A stretch of DNA of 64,000 nt from an uncultured Lachnospiraceae bacterium (GTDB lineage: Bacteria; Bacillota; Clostridia; Lachnospirales; Lachnospiraceae): positions 17,238 through 81,237 of the forward strand of contig CADAOY010000006.1 of the NCBI GenBank assembly GCA_902789665.1. Direction: 5' to 3'. The notes beneath the pieces were generated by a model that was given only the letters and a program-made list of their open reading frames with translations, did not search any database and was not told the DNA's origin. Shown piece after piece: positions 39,601 to 48,913 of this stretch. The position numbers and the translations under genes were made by a program. Every line of letters begins with the position of its first letter. Positions within the stretch are counted from its first letter, which is position 1.

Positions 39601-39807
39601 CGTAAGGATTCAGGCTTCGAGGTTATGGACCATATTAAGGTTTATATTACAGGAAGCGATGAACTCGCCAAGGTTGTTACAGATAATAAGGACAGCATTT
39701 CTGCCAAGGTTCTTGCAGAAGATGTAATCCTGGATTCTAACATTTCGGCAGCAAAAGATTGGAATATTAACGGTATTGATGTTCAAATCGGTGTTGAAAA
39801 GATATAA
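36652..39807 (+). CDS. ileS: Isoleucyl-tRNA synthetase, IleS2 (eukaryote-like) type
   Basis: The 1051-residue enzyme charges tRNA-Ile. The HIGH motif reads PTANGKPHIGH and the KMSKS motif KMSKSKGNAVDPF, with GWDTHGLPVELEVEK between. Sequence style and length (about 120 residues longer than the usual bacterial form) are those of the IleS2 class, whose members are typically little affected by mupirocin. An editing domain and the C-terminal extension are present. AAGGAAGGTG precedes tandem ATGs (36652, 36655). I see no T-box leader. Confidence 0.95.
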   Translation: MMYSKVETDLKFVEREKEIEKFWRDNDIFRKSMENRKEGEVYTFYDGPPTANGKPHIGHVLTRVIKDMIPRYRTMKGYMVPRKAGWDTHGLPVELEVEKALGLNGKEQIEEYGIEPFIKQCKESVWKYKGMWEDFSGTVGFWADMDDPYVTYHDDYIESEWWALKEIWNKGLLYKGFKIVPYCPRCGTPLSSAEVSQGYKTVKERSAIVRFKVVGEDAFFLAWTTTPWTLPSNVALCVNPSDTYCKVKAADGYTYYMAKALLDTVLGKLKTEEAEAYEILETYTGKDLEYKEYEPLFACAKAVADKQNKKGFFVTCDNYVTMSDGTGIVHIAPAFGEDDANVGRNYDLPFVQFVNGKGEMTEETPYAGKFVKDADKDVLVDLDKEGKLYDAPKFEHEYPHCWRCDTPLIYYARESWYIKETAVKDDLIRNNNTVNWIPESIGKGRFGNWLENIQDWAISRNRYWGTPLNIWECECGNFECIGSREELKEKSGKEEALSVELHRPYIDEITITCPKCGKTMKRVPEVIDCWFDSGAMPFAQHHYPFENKDLFEQQFPAQFISEAVDQTRGWFHSLMAESTLLFNKAPYENVIVLGHVQDKDGQKMSKSKGNAVDPFESLEQYGADAIRWYFYINSAPWLPNRFHGDAVVEGQRKFMGTLWNTYAFFVLYANIDEFDATKYTLDYDNLPVMDKWLLSKMNTVIKEVDDNLFNYRIPEAARALQDFVDEMSNWYVRRGRERFWAKGMEQDKINAYMTLYTALVNIAKISAPMIPFMADEIYRNLVCSIDKDAPISVHLCDFPKADETKVDKKLEENMEAVLKMVVLGRACRNTSNVKNRQPVSKMYIASDVTLDSFYTDIIKDELNVKEVIFTDDLSNLTTYSFKPQLRTVGPKYGKSLGGIKEYLANVDGNKAMAELEAEGALKFDVAGEAIELTKDDLLIEMQQQEGYQVASDNKITVALDINLTKELIEEGYVLEIISKIQTMRKDSGFEVMDHIKVYITGSDELAKVVTDNKDSISAKVLAEDVILDSNISAAKDWNINGIDVQIGVEKI

Positions 39808-39832
39808 TTTTTAATTTGATGGAGGATTAGTA

Positions 39833-42502
39833 ATGGCAGCAAGTAAAGATGCACCAAAGAAGACACAGGCTAAGAGCGCAGCAAAGAAAACTGTAGCAAA
39901 GAAGACAACTGCTACAGCTAAGAAGACTGCAACAACAAAGAGCGCAGCAAAGAAGACTACAACTGCGAAGAAAGCTGTAACTACAAAGAAGGCTGCAACT
40001 GCAAAGAAGACAACAGCTCCTAAGACAAGAAAGAGCCCTGTTGCAAAGCCGGTAAGCACTTTTGATAAAGAATTATTCAAAAGAAGTGTCTTATATAATG
40101 TTAAAACAATTTATCGTAAGGATATTGAAGAGGCTAATCCTCAGCAGATATTCCAGGCAACAGCTTATGCCATTAAAGATCAGATAATTGACAGATGGCA
40201 GAAGACTCAGAAAGAGTATGAAGCTAAAGATCCTAAGACAGTTTACTATCTTTCAATGGAATTCTTAATGGGTAGAGCTTTAGGTAACTCAATGATTAAC
40301 CTTTTAGCTTATGATGACGCTAAGGAAGCACTTGAAGAACTCGGTGTTGATCTTAATGTTATTGAAGATCAGGAGCCGGATGCAGCTTTAGGTAATGGTG
40401 GTCTTGGAAGACTTGCAGCATGTTTCCTTGATTCACTTGCAACACTTGGATATTCAGCATATGGCTGTGGTATCCGTTACCGTTATGGTATGTTCAAGCA
40501 GGAAATCAGAGACGGATATCAGGTAGAGGTTCCGGATAACTGGCTTGCAGACGGTAACCCATTCGAACTCAGAAGACCTGAATATACAAAGGAAGTTAAG
40601 TTCGGCGGTTATGTAAGCGTAAGAGTTGATGAAAACGGACGTAATAACTACTATCAGGAAGGATATCAGGCAGTTAAGGCTGTTCCTTATGACCTTCCAA
40701 TCGTAGGTTATGGCAATGGTATCGTTAATACACTTCGTATCTGGGATGCTCAGCCAATCGACTGCTTCAGACTTGATTCTTTTGACAAGGGTGATTATCA
40801 GAAGGCAGTTGAGCAGGAGAACCTTGCACGTAATATCGTAGAAGTTCTTTATCCAAACGATAACCACTATGCAGGTAAGGAATTAAGACTTAAACAGCAG
40901 TATTTCTTCATCTCAGCTTCAGTACAGGAAGCAATTGAGAAATACATGAGAACACATAATGATATCAGGAAGTTCTATGAGAAGGTTACCTTCCAGCTTA
41001 ATGATACACATCCAACTGTAGCAGTAGCAGAACTTATGAGAATCCTTATGGATGAATATTATCTTACATGGGATGAGGCATGGGATGTAACAACCAAGAC
41101 CTGTGCTTATACTAACCATACAATCATGGCAGAGGCTCTTGAAAAATGGCCAATCGAGTTATTCTCAAGACTTCTTCCAAGAGTTTATCAGATCGTTGAA
41201 GAAATCAACAGAAGATTCATCGCTGAAATCGAGAGAAGATATCCTGGAAATCAGGAGAAGGTTCGCAAGATGGCAATCATTTATGATGGCCAGGTTAAGA
41301 TGGCACACCTTGCAATTGCAGCCGGCTACTCAGTAAATGGTGTTGCAAGACTTCATACGGAGATTTTGAAAAATCAGGAGCTTAAAGATTTCTACGAGAT
41401 GATGCCTGAGAAGTTCAATAACAAGACCAATGGTATTACACAGCGTAGATTCCTTCTTCACGGTAATCCACTTCTTGCAAGCTGGGTAACAGACCATATT
41501 GGTGATGACTGGATTGTAGACCTTCCTGCTATTTCAGGACTTAAGGTTTATGCAGATGATGCCAAGGCTCAGGCTGAGTTCATGAATATTAAATATCAGA
41601 ACAAGGTAAGACTCGCTAAATATATTAAAGAGCATAACGGAATCGATGTAGATCCTCGTTCAATCTTTGATGTACAGGTTAAGAGATTACATGAATACAA
41701 GAGACAGCTTCTTAATATCCTTCATGTAATGTACCTTTACAATGACCTTAAGGAGCATCCAACCAAGAAGTTCTATCCAAGAACATTTATCTTCGGTGCC
41801 AAGGCTGCTGCAGGTTACAGAAATGCAAAACTTACAATTAAGTTAATTAACTCAGTTGCTGATGTAATTAATAATGACCCGTCAATCGATGGCAAGATTA
41901 AAGTTGTATTTATTGAGAACTACAATGTATCAAATGCAGAGATTATCTTTGCTGCAGCTGACGTATCTGAACAGATTTCCACAGCAAGTAAGGAAGCCAG
42001 CGGTACAGGTAACATGAAGTTCATGCTTAACGGCGCTGTAACAATTGGTACAATGGACGGCGCAAACGTTGAAATCGTTGAAGAAGTTGGTAAGCAGAAC
42101 GCATTTATCTTCGGTCTTTCATCAGATGAAGTTATTAATTATGAGAATAATGGCGGATATGACCCGATGGAGATTTTTAACTCTGATCCTGACATTCGTA
42201 AGGTGCTTATGCAACTTATTAATGGTACATATTCACCGGATGATCCGGAGAGATTCCGTCATCTTTACAATTCACTTCTTAATACAGAGAGCACATCAAA
42301 GGCTGATACATATTTCATCCTTAAGGACTTCAAGTCTTATGCTGAGGCTCAGAAGAAGGTTGAGAAGGCTTACATGGACGAGAAGAAGTGGGCTAAGATG
42401 TCAATGCTCAATGTAGCATGCTCAGGTAAGTTCACATCAGACAGAACAATTCAGCAGTATGTTGATGAAATCTGGCATTTGGACAAGGTTGTTTTAAAAT
42501 AA
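39833..42502 (+). CDS. glgP: Glycogen phosphorylase with a lysine/alanine-rich N-terminal tail
   Basis: It releases glucose 1-phosphate from glycogen using pyridoxal phosphate. From residue about 77 the protein is a standard phosphorylase (YYLSMEFLMGRALGNS; PLP Lys in EASGTGNMKFMLNG). Residues 1-72 are an extension built of AKK/TKK/AAKK units with 22 Lys and one Arg and no acidic residue after Asp6, resembling bacterial histone-H1-like tails. The ATG at 39833 has GGAGGATTAGTA before it, and the extension is in frame with no internal stop. What the tail binds is unknown. Confidence 0.95.
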   Translation: MAASKDAPKKTQAKSAAKKTVAKKTTATAKKTATTKSAAKKTTTAKKAVTTKKAATAKKTTAPKTRKSPVAKPVSTFDKELFKRSVLYNVKTIYRKDIEEANPQQIFQATAYAIKDQIIDRWQKTQKEYEAKDPKTVYYLSMEFLMGRALGNSMINLLAYDDAKEALEELGVDLNVIEDQEPDAALGNGGLGRLAACFLDSLATLGYSAYGCGIRYRYGMFKQEIRDGYQVEVPDNWLADGNPFELRRPEYTKEVKFGGYVSVRVDENGRNNYYQEGYQAVKAVPYDLPIVGYGNGIVNTLRIWDAQPIDCFRLDSFDKGDYQKAVEQENLARNIVEVLYPNDNHYAGKELRLKQQYFFISASVQEAIEKYMRTHNDIRKFYEKVTFQLNDTHPTVAVAELMRILMDEYYLTWDEAWDVTTKTCAYTNHTIMAEALEKWPIELFSRLLPRVYQIVEEINRRFIAEIERRYPGNQEKVRKMAIIYDGQVKMAHLAIAAGYSVNGVARLHTEILKNQELKDFYEMMPEKFNNKTNGITQRRFLLHGNPLLASWVTDHIGDDWIVDLPAISGLKVYADDAKAQAEFMNIKYQNKVRLAKYIKEHNGIDVDPRSIFDVQVKRLHEYKRQLLNILHVMYLYNDLKEHPTKKFYPRTFIFGAKAAAGYRNAKLTIKLINSVADVINNDPSIDGKIKVVFIENYNVSNAEIIFAAADVSEQISTASKEASGTGNMKFMLNGAVTIGTMDGANVEIVEEVGKQNAFIFGLSSDEVINYENNGGYDPMEIFNSDPDIRKVLMQLINGTYSPDDPERFRHLYNSLLNTESTSKADTYFILKDFKSYAEAQKKVEKAYMDEKKWAKMSMLNVACSGKFTSDRTIQQYVDEIWHLDKVVLK

Positions 42503-42519
42503 TTAATTGCAAAATATAT

Positions 42520-42541
42520 GCCCGGAGTGGTTGCTCCGGGC
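42520..42541 (+). other. GC-rich hairpin after glgP
   Basis: GCCCGGAG and CTCCGGGC form a perfect 8-bp stem with a 6-base loop. No T tract follows, so it may stabilise the 3' end rather than terminate. Confidence 0.5.
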
Positions 42542-42574
42542 GTAGTGCGTAAATAGACAGTAAGGAGACAGTAA

Positions 42575-44854
42575 ATGGTAGAGTTATTTGATAATGGCGC
42601 TTACCTCATTAAGGGCCAGTTAATTGATGAAAAGAACCAGGCTGAAGTTAATGCAGCTGCAGGAGTGGAAGTTAATAAGGAAGAGGCTAAGAAGAATACA
42701 ATCGCTTATGGTATTCTTAATTCTCATAATACTTCAGGTAACATGGACAAGCTTAAAATCAAATTCGATAAGCTTACAAGCCATGATATTACTTTCGTAG
42801 GTATTATTCAGACAGCAAGAGCATCAGGTCTTGAGAAATTCCCAATCCCTTATGTTCTTACAAACTGCCATAACTCTCTTTGCGCAGTAGGTGGAACAAT
42901 TAATGAAGATGACCACATGTTTGGTCTTACATGTGCCAAGAAATATGGCGGTGTATATGTACCACCTCATCAGGCTGTTATTCACCAGTTTGCAAGAGAA
43001 ATGCTTGCAGGCGGTGGCAAGATGATTTTAGGTTCTGACTCACATACCAGATATGGTGCGCTTGGTACCATGGCAATGGGTGAGGGTGGCCCTGAACTTG
43101 TTAAACAGCTTCTTAATCAGACATATGATATTAATATGCCGGGCGTGGTTGCAGTATATCTTGAAGGCGAGCCTGTTAAGGGTGTAGGTCCTCAGGACGT
43201 TGCCATTGCCATTATCGGAGCAGTATTCAAAAATGGATATGTAAAGAATAAAGTAATGGAATTCGTAGGCCCTGGTGTTGGTAAACTGTCGGCAGATTTC
43301 CGAATCGGTGTTGATGTAATGACAACAGAGACAACCTGTCTTTCATCAATCTGGCAGACAGATGAGATAATCGAGGAATTCTACGATATCCACGGAAGAA
43401 GAGATGATTATAAATATCTCACACCTGGCGATGTTGCATACTATGATGGCGTAATTAAGATTGACTTATCAACCATCAGACCTATGATTGCAATGCCATT
43501 CCATCCAAGCAATGCTTATACAATTGAAGAGTTCAATGCAAATATGATGGATATCATTGATATTACAGAGAAGAAGGCGCTTGAGAGCCTTGATGGCGCT
43601 GTAGAATACAGCTTAAAGGATAAGGTTAGAAACGGTAAGTTCTATGTAGAACAGGGTATTATCGCAGGCTGTGCAGGCGGTGGATTCGAGAATATCTGTG
43701 CTGCGGCGGATATTTTGGAAGGCAATTATATCGGAAGCGATGCCTTTACAATGAGCGTTTATCCTGCATCAATGCCAATTTACATGGAATTAATCAAAAA
43801 TGGCACAGCGGCCAAAATCCTTGCTTCAGGTGCTGTGCTTAAGACTGCATTCTGTGGTCCTTGCTTCGGCGCCGGTGATACACCTGCCAATAATGCATTC
43901 AGTATCAGACATTCTACAAGAAACTTCCCTAACAGAGAAGGTTCCAAACTTCAGAATGGTCAGATTTCTTCTGTAGCATTAATGGATGCCAGATCAATTG
44001 CTGCAACAGCTGCCAATAAGGGCGAACTTACTGCGGCTACTGATTTTGCAGGAGATTTCAAAAAATATAAATATTACTTTGATTCAAGCATCTATGCTAA
44101 CAGAGTATATGATTCCAAGGGCGTGGCTCATCCTGAGGTTGAGATTCAGTTTGGTCCAAATATCAAGGACTGGCCGGCAATGTCACCACTTCCGGAGAAT
44201 CTTTTACTTAAGGTTGTTTCAGAGATTCATGACAGCGTAACAACAACTGATGAGCTTATTCCATCAGGTGAGACATCTTCATACCGTTCCAATCCTATTG
44301 GTCTTGCTGAGTTTGCATTATCAAGAAAAGACCCTGAATATGTAGGCAGGGCAAAAGCTATCCAGGTAGCTCAGAAGGCGCTTGAAAAGGGCGAGTGTGC
44401 AGGTAAGGCTGTACCTGAGGTTGCTGAGGTTATGAAGGTTGTTAAGGAGATGTTCCCTAATGTGGATCATGATAATCTTGGCATTGGTTCCACAATCTTC
44501 GCAGTTAAGCCGGGTGACGGTTCTGCTAGAGAGCAGGCTGCAAGCTGCCAGAAAGTACTGGGCGGCTGGGCTAATATTGCCAATGAATATGCTACAAAGA
44601 GATACCGCTCCAACCTCATTAACTGGGGTATGATTCCATTCTTAATTAAGGAAGGTGAACTTCCATTTAAGAACCTGGATTTCATCTTTGTACCTGATGT
44701 TAAGAACGCAATTCTGGAAAATAGAAGCGAAATTCAAGCATTTGTGGTTAAAGACGGCAAAATGAACGAATTTACACTAGGTCTTGGGGAACTCACAAAT
44801 GAAGAGAGACAGATTATTCTTAAAGGCTGTTTAATTAATTACAACAGAATTTAG
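42575..44854 (+). CDS. Aconitase-family hydratase (YbhJ-like)
   Basis: The 759-residue protein has aconitase-type iron-sulfur ligands: NCHNSLC near residue 107, and the CxxC pair in [19 protein letters not shown] and the C-terminal swivel domain are also present. It differs from citrate-cycle aconitase in start and motif detail and resembles YbhJ-type hydratases of unknown substrate. AAGGAGACAG precedes the ATG. A role in the citrate pathway should not be assumed. Confidence 0.85.
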   Translation: MVELFDNGAYLIKGQLIDEKNQAEVNAAAGVEVNKEEAKKNTIAYGILNSHNTSGNMDKLKIKFDKLTSHDITFVGIIQTARASGLEKFPIPYVLTNCHNSLCAVGGTINEDDHMFGLTCAKKYGGVYVPPHQAVIHQFAREMLAGGGKMILGSDSHTRYGALGTMAMGEGGPELVKQLLNQTYDINMPGVVAVYLEGEPVKGVGPQDVAIAIIGAVFKNGYVKNKVMEFVGPGVGKLSADFRIGVDVMTTETTCLSSIWQTDEIIEEFYDIHGRRDDYKYLTPGDVAYYDGVIKIDLSTIRPMIAMPFHPSNAYTIEEFNANMMDIIDITEKKALESLDGAVEYSLKDKVRNGKFYVEQGIIAGCAGGGFENICAAADILEGNYIGSDAFTMSVYPASMPIYMELIKNGTAAKILASGAVLKTAFCGPCFGAGDTPANNAFSIRHSTRNFPNREGSKLQNGQISSVALMDARSIAATAANKGELTAATDFAGDFKKYKYYFDSSIYANRVYDSKGVAHPEVEIQFGPNIKDWPAMSPLPENLLLKVVSEIHDSVTTTDELIPSGETSSYRSNPIGLAEFALSRKDPEYVGRAKAIQVAQKALEKGECAGKAVPEVAEVMKVVKEMFPNVDHDNLGIGSTIFAVKPGDGSAREQAASCQKVLGGWANIANEYATKRYRSNLINWGMIPFLIKEGELPFKNLDFIFVPDVKNAILENRSEIQAFVVKDGKMNEFTLGLGELTNEERQIILKGCLINYNRI

Positions 44855-44911
44855 AGTTCGTGTCATAATTTTCTTAATTCGTGTTTATACTATTTTAATA
44901 TTTTTAAAAAG

Positions 44912-45275
44912 TGGTATAGTAGTAAATGTAAACAGAACATTGATAATTTAACCAAGATATTTTTCTTAAGATTTAATTAGAAGAAGTTATTGGATAGAAG
45001 GAATAAGTAATATTCTTAGAACGGATTTTGATCTTCCACCCATTCAAATGTTAGTGACCATTCAAAATTCTGTACCGGAAGAAAGAATGAAGTAATAAGA
45101 ATAGAACTTAGGAATTCTTGAAGGAATGGATTTTAGTTAAACTTAAGAATGATTTCTAAAGTTTAAGTTATTAATGTAAATATTTTTAACCGGTGACCTA
45201 ATCCGTATCGCCGGTTGTAAAAAGGAAACAGCAATAGATCCTTGATGATCATCTCTAGTGCCGTTTCCTTTTTCC
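44912..45275 (+). ncRNA. Candidate structured non-coding RNA (about 350 nt)
   Basis: An extended -10 (TGG then TATAGT, 44912-44920) is followed by about 300 bases with no supported reading frame and then three successive hairpins: TTAAACTT/AAGTTTAA (45137-45166), AACCGG/CCGGTT (45188-45216), and a perfect 11-bp stem AAAAAGGAAAC/GTTTCCTTTTT (45219-45273) ending in a T-rich tract. A stem TCTTCC/GGAAGA near 45033-45085 and a direct repeat CCATTCAAA (45040, 45058) lie inside. No known RNA family is recognised; a long leader of the serpin gene is the alternative. Confidence 0.4.
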
Positions 45276-45424
45276 TTTTCACTATTTCTTTGTCAGCCGC
45301 CAGCTATCGTCTTACTGGCCCCACGAGATGTCATAAATAAATATTTAAAAATTTCCCCATAAATTTTAATATAATATTCGTATATGTAATAGATGATACG
45401 AAAAACCTTTGTTTAGGAGGAATT

Positions 45425-46798
45425 ATGAAGAAAAAAATATTAATGGGCATGACAGCAATGATGGTATTAATGTCACTTACAGGATGCAGGCTTACTCCAC
45501 CGCAGCCACTTAATCAGCAGTCAAATCAGCAGGCTGTAGTAAATCCGTCTATTGATGATGAATTAGATGAAACCGATCTCAGACCTGATGTGCTTACAGA
45601 TGATGAAGAAAAAATGATGGGTGATGTAGATACTTATCATGATAATGATCCGGATATTAATAAATGTCTGTCAAACGCAGCTTTCAGACTTCTTAGTGAG
45701 GTGGAGCCAAACGATGCCGGTAATGTGCTGATTTCTCCATATTCAATTGATTCAGCCCTTGGCATGACAGAGTTCGGTGCTGAAGGTGAGACAATGAGAC
45801 AGCTTGAGGCCACTGTTAATGGAAATGCAGATGTTTATGGCATGGCTCAGTCATTAAATATAATCAGAGAGAAAATGGAATCCCAGGAAGATGCAAAGTG
45901 GAATATTGCAAACTCCATCTGGATGAAAGACAGGGATGATGTAAGTTTAAGAGACGGATTCTTAAAGGATGTAGATGTATTTTATGGCGCGGAGATTTAT
46001 ACAGAGCCTTTTGACAATAGCACTAAAGATAAAATCAACGGCTGGGTTGATGAACAGACCAATCACATGATTCCTCAAATTATTGAGGAGATTAATCCTA
46101 ATGCAATCAGCTATCTGGTTAATGCAGTTGCTTTCGAGAGCGAATGGTATGAACAGTATGAAGAAAGCGCAATCAGAGATAATATGGAATTTACCAACGC
46201 TGACGGCAGCGTAAGCGATGTTACAATGCTCTATAGTACAGAATCTGACAGCTTTGAATATGCAGGTTCCCTTGCTTTTGCAAAGCCGTATAAAGGTGGA
46301 GATTACTACTTCGTGGGAATAGTACCTGGTAATGACGGATATGAAATTAAAGATGAAAGCGTTGAGGAATATTTACAGAAAATGGTTGAATGTCCGGATG
46401 ATTTTACCAGAGCTTTCCTTAACCGTACATCCGATCCACAGGTTGATGTAATGATTCCGGAGTTCACAATGGATTACGATACAAAGTTGGCTGATACATA
46501 TAAGGAAATGGGCATGACAGTTCCATTTGACGAAAATCAGGCTAACTTCCGTAACATGTTTGATGCAGAGGGTGAGCATTATTTCTGGATTAATGAGATT
46601 ATCCACAAGACACACATAGAAGTTGACAGACAAGGCACAAAGGCTGCGGCAGCCACAGTAGTTGAGATGGCTGAATGCTCAGCAGTTTACGAGCCTGTTC
46701 AGAATTACAGAGTATATATGGACAGACCTTTCGTTTATGCAATCGTTGACGGCGAAACAGGAATGCCAATATTTGTAGGATATGTAAATAATCTTTAA
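45425..46798 (+). CDS. Serpin-family lipoprotein
   Basis: The 457-residue protein has a lipoprotein signal (MKKKILMG.., lipobox LTGC, Cys21) and a serpin fold (VLISPYSIDSALGMTEFGA; FVYAIVDGETGMPIFVGYV). The reactive-loop hinge GTKAAAAT (404-411) has small residues, as in inhibitory serpins. If the standard 17-residue count holds, P1-P1' would be Cys418-Ser419. Such a protein would sit on the outside of the membrane and trap serine or cysteine proteases. AGGAGG precedes the ATG. Confidence 0.92.
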   Translation: MKKKILMGMTAMMVLMSLTGCRLTPPQPLNQQSNQQAVVNPSIDDELDETDLRPDVLTDDEEKMMGDVDTYHDNDPDINKCLSNAAFRLLSEVEPNDAGNVLISPYSIDSALGMTEFGAEGETMRQLEATVNGNADVYGMAQSLNIIREKMESQEDAKWNIANSIWMKDRDDVSLRDGFLKDVDVFYGAEIYTEPFDNSTKDKINGWVDEQTNHMIPQIIEEINPNAISYLVNAVAFESEWYEQYEESAIRDNMEFTNADGSVSDVTMLYSTESDSFEYAGSLAFAKPYKGGDYYFVGIVPGNDGYEIKDESVEEYLQKMVECPDDFTRAFLNRTSDPQVDVMIPEFTMDYDTKLADTYKEMGMTVPFDENQANFRNMFDAEGEHYFWINEIIHKTHIEVDRQGTKAAAATVVEMAECSAVYEPVQNYRVYMDRPFVYAIVDGETGMPIFVGYVNNL

Positions 46799-46826
46799 TC
46801 AGCCAGTAACCCCCATTTCACAAAAT

Positions 46827-46869
46827 AAGAAGGACCCCCGTACCTTAGGTATCGGAGGCCCTTCTTTTT
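46827..46869. terminator. Bidirectional terminator between the serpin gene and thiT
   Basis: AAGAAGG..CCGTACC and GGTATCGG..CCTTCTT form a long stem with a TTAG-type loop and T tracts on both sides, between convergent genes. Confidence 0.85.
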
Positions 46870-46885
46870 AGTTTCGTATTATTAA

Positions 46886-47746
46886 TTATTTTTCGCCCTT
46901 AGCTTCTTCAAGCGCTTTCTTTTGCTGCTTGAAATGAGCTAATGTTAATGTTGCTGTAGCAATTACTGCACATACAACTGTTACAATAAGGATAAGCATC
47001 CAGTTGGTGCTTGCAAGACCTGAAAAATCAAACTTACCTGTATCAGGATTCTGAAGATTTGCAAAAATCATTCTAACGTCAAAAATCAGTGCCGCAGCGA
47101 TAGCTAAACCGCCTGTCCACTTGAGCATAGGAACTTTGGTCTTCTCTGTCTGCTTCATGTGCTTGATGGTTGGCTCTCTGAAATCAAGGAGTGAGCCGAG
47201 GTAGAATGCCATAATTGCGGTAACTACTGTCTCAGGAAGCATATATGTTGCATTGTATCCGAAGGAATACAGAAGTGCGGCGCTGTCAGGAATTGATAAT
47301 CCTGCCCATACCGTTGCACCTGAGATAACGTGGCATGCATATCTTAAAATACATACGAAGATTGTGCCGGCAACAAGGGCTGCAGGCTGTGATTTGATCA
47401 ACTTTCTGAAGATACCTCCAAGACCCAGTACGGTAAAAGCGATGATATAATCTAGGAAAATAACCGCCAGTACAGACTGCCAGGTTGTTACATATGAAAG
47501 ATTCTTAAGTCCCAGTAACTGCTGAATAATAGCAAAAGCCAGGCCGGTAATAAGACCGTTTTTAATGCCGTGACGGTAGGAAATAAGAATGATTGGCAGC
47601 ATGGATGCCACCGTAACCGAACCGCCGTATGGCAGGTCGAGAATCTTAACAAAGGAAAGTACTGTTGCCACAGCCAGCATCAGGCCGGCTTCAGTCAGTA
47701 CTCTTGTGGTTGAAATAGGTGAATTGTTGTCTTTCTCTTTTGACAT
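46886..47746 (-). CDS. thiT: Energy-coupling-factor thiamine transporter substrate subunit
   Basis: ThiT binds thiamine in the membrane and works with the shared ECF module. The protein has about six core helices with the family start TEAGLMLAVATVLSFVKIL and a YGGSVTVASMLPI loop, and further on WAGL and YNATYMLPE, which contribute to thiamine binding. At 286 residues it is longer than usual ThiT (about 190), with an extra C-terminal helix and a charged tail. A TPP riboswitch lies upstream. AAGGAGG precedes the ATG. Confidence 0.9.
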   Translation of the reverse strand: MSKEKDNNSPISTTRVLTEAGLMLAVATVLSFVKILDLPYGGSVTVASMLPIILISYRHGIKNGLITGLAFAIIQQLLGLKNLSYVTTWQSVLAVIFLDYIIAFTVLGLGGIFRKLIKSQPAALVAGTIFVCILRYACHVISGATVWAGLSIPDSAALLYSFGYNATYMLPETVVTAIMAFYLGSLLDFREPTIKHMKQTEKTKVPMLKWTGGLAIAAALIFDVRMIFANLQNPDTGKFDFSGLASTNWMLILIVTVVCAVIATATLTLAHFKQQKKALEEAKGEK

Positions 47747-47769
47747 AAAAAAACCTCCTTAACATATGG

Positions 47770-47867
47770 AGGGGACTGTAAAGAATGCTTCCTTACGCCG
47801 GAATTACCCGGTTCAAGTGATGAGGGTTAGATAGGTATTTCTATCAGTCTCAGCAGATGCTCCCCTA
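47770..47867 (-). promoter_or_regulatory. TPP (THI-box) riboswitch of thiT
   Basis: Read on the - strand, it has P1 AGGGGA, the CTGAGA element, an extra stem with GAAATACC, ACCCT, then TTGAACCGGGTAATTCCGGC and GGAA, closing with TCCCCT. These are the conserved TPP-binding segments. It lies directly before the ribosome binding site of thiT, so thiamine pyrophosphate probably represses the transporter. Confidence 0.95.
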
Positions 47868-47962
47868 GCTAAATAATATTTGGTTATTACCAAATGATAT
47901 TATATGTAAATACAGGGAAAAAAACAAGTATAAAATTTCATTATTTATTTTTTGTTATTTTC

Positions 47963-47991
47963 TTGACAAACTTCCTTAATTATGGGATTAT
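47963..47991 (+). promoter_or_regulatory. Promoter of the DegV gene
   Basis: A perfect TTGACA (47963-47968) and GATTAT (47986-47991) are 17 bases apart. Confidence 0.55.
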
Positions 47992-48036
47992 GTGAGTGCT
48001 TGTCGTATTGTTTGAATAATATAAAAAGGGGCTTTT

Positions 48037-48894
48037 ATGAATAATTATAAAATTTTCATTGATGCATCATGTGATGTTGATCCGGAAGTAATAAAAAAAG
48101 AAGACATAGGCGTTATTCCTATGAGTTATATTTTAGGCGAAGAGGAAAAAGTAAGTTACGCCAATGAGACACCTGAGGAGATTCATGCTTTTTATGATGC
48201 ATTAAGAGAAGGTGTTAATGTTTCCACCAGTCAGATTTCACCAATAGTATATGTTGATATGTTTAAACCTGTACTGGAGGCTGGTCAGGATATTCTATAT
48301 ATATGCTTATCAAGCGGTTTGACCGGTACTTATTCTGCAGTTAATGTAGTAGTTGAAGATCTTAAGGAAGATTATCCGGACAGAACCATCGTAGCTTACG
48401 ACAGCCTTGCTGCAACAATTGCAACAGGTTTAATTGTAGAAGAAGCTGTTAAAAACAGAGCTGCAGGTATGGGCCCTGTGGAGAATGCAGAAGCCCTTAA
48501 GGTTAAGAGAGAATCATTATTCACCATGTTCCTGGTTGAAGATTTAATGCATCTCAAGAGAGGCGGACGTATCTCAGAGGTATCAGCTGTACTTGGTACC
48601 GCTCTTAAAATTTGCCCTATCCTCAATATCGGTCTTGATGGAAAACTTAATGTAATTGCCAAGAAAAGAGGAGAGATGGCAATTAAATATCTTCAGAGCG
48701 AATTTAATGCAAGCTGCGCTCCTGACTGTAAGAGAATATATGTAACTCATGCAGATAATACAGAGAGAGTTAATAAGCTTGTTGAACTTGTTAAGGAATC
48801 CCGTCCGGATATTGATGTGGTTGTCAGCACTCTGTGCCCAATTATCGGTGCTCATACAGGTCCTGACATGACAGCGGTTATTTGCTGGAAATAA
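48037..48894 (+). CDS. DegV family fatty-acid-binding protein
   Basis: The 285-residue protein has the DegV pattern: IFIDASCDVDPEV, then VSTSQISP with the fatty-acid carboxylate loop, SSGLTGTYSA, and LKRGGRIS. FakB/DegV proteins present fatty acids to the FakA kinase. No FakA is in the window. It is a single gene with its own promoter and terminator. Confidence 0.93.
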   Translation: MNNYKIFIDASCDVDPEVIKKEDIGVIPMSYILGEEEKVSYANETPEEIHAFYDALREGVNVSTSQISPIVYVDMFKPVLEAGQDILYICLSSGLTGTYSAVNVVVEDLKEDYPDRTIVAYDSLAATIATGLIVEEAVKNRAAGMGPVENAEALKVKRESLFTMFLVEDLMHLKRGGRISEVSAVLGTALKICPILNIGLDGKLNVIAKKRGEMAIKYLQSEFNASCAPDCKRIYVTHADNTERVNKLVELVKESRPDIDVVVSTLCPIIGAHTGPDMTAVICWK

Positions 48895-48913
48895 TAAAAT
48901 TTAGTATAATATA

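Noticed and set aside
39811-40080. Val/Phe/Ala-rich membrane-like open frame on the - strand
   Set aside because: It is the antisense of the lysine-rich GlgP tail; A-rich codons read as Phe and Val in reverse.
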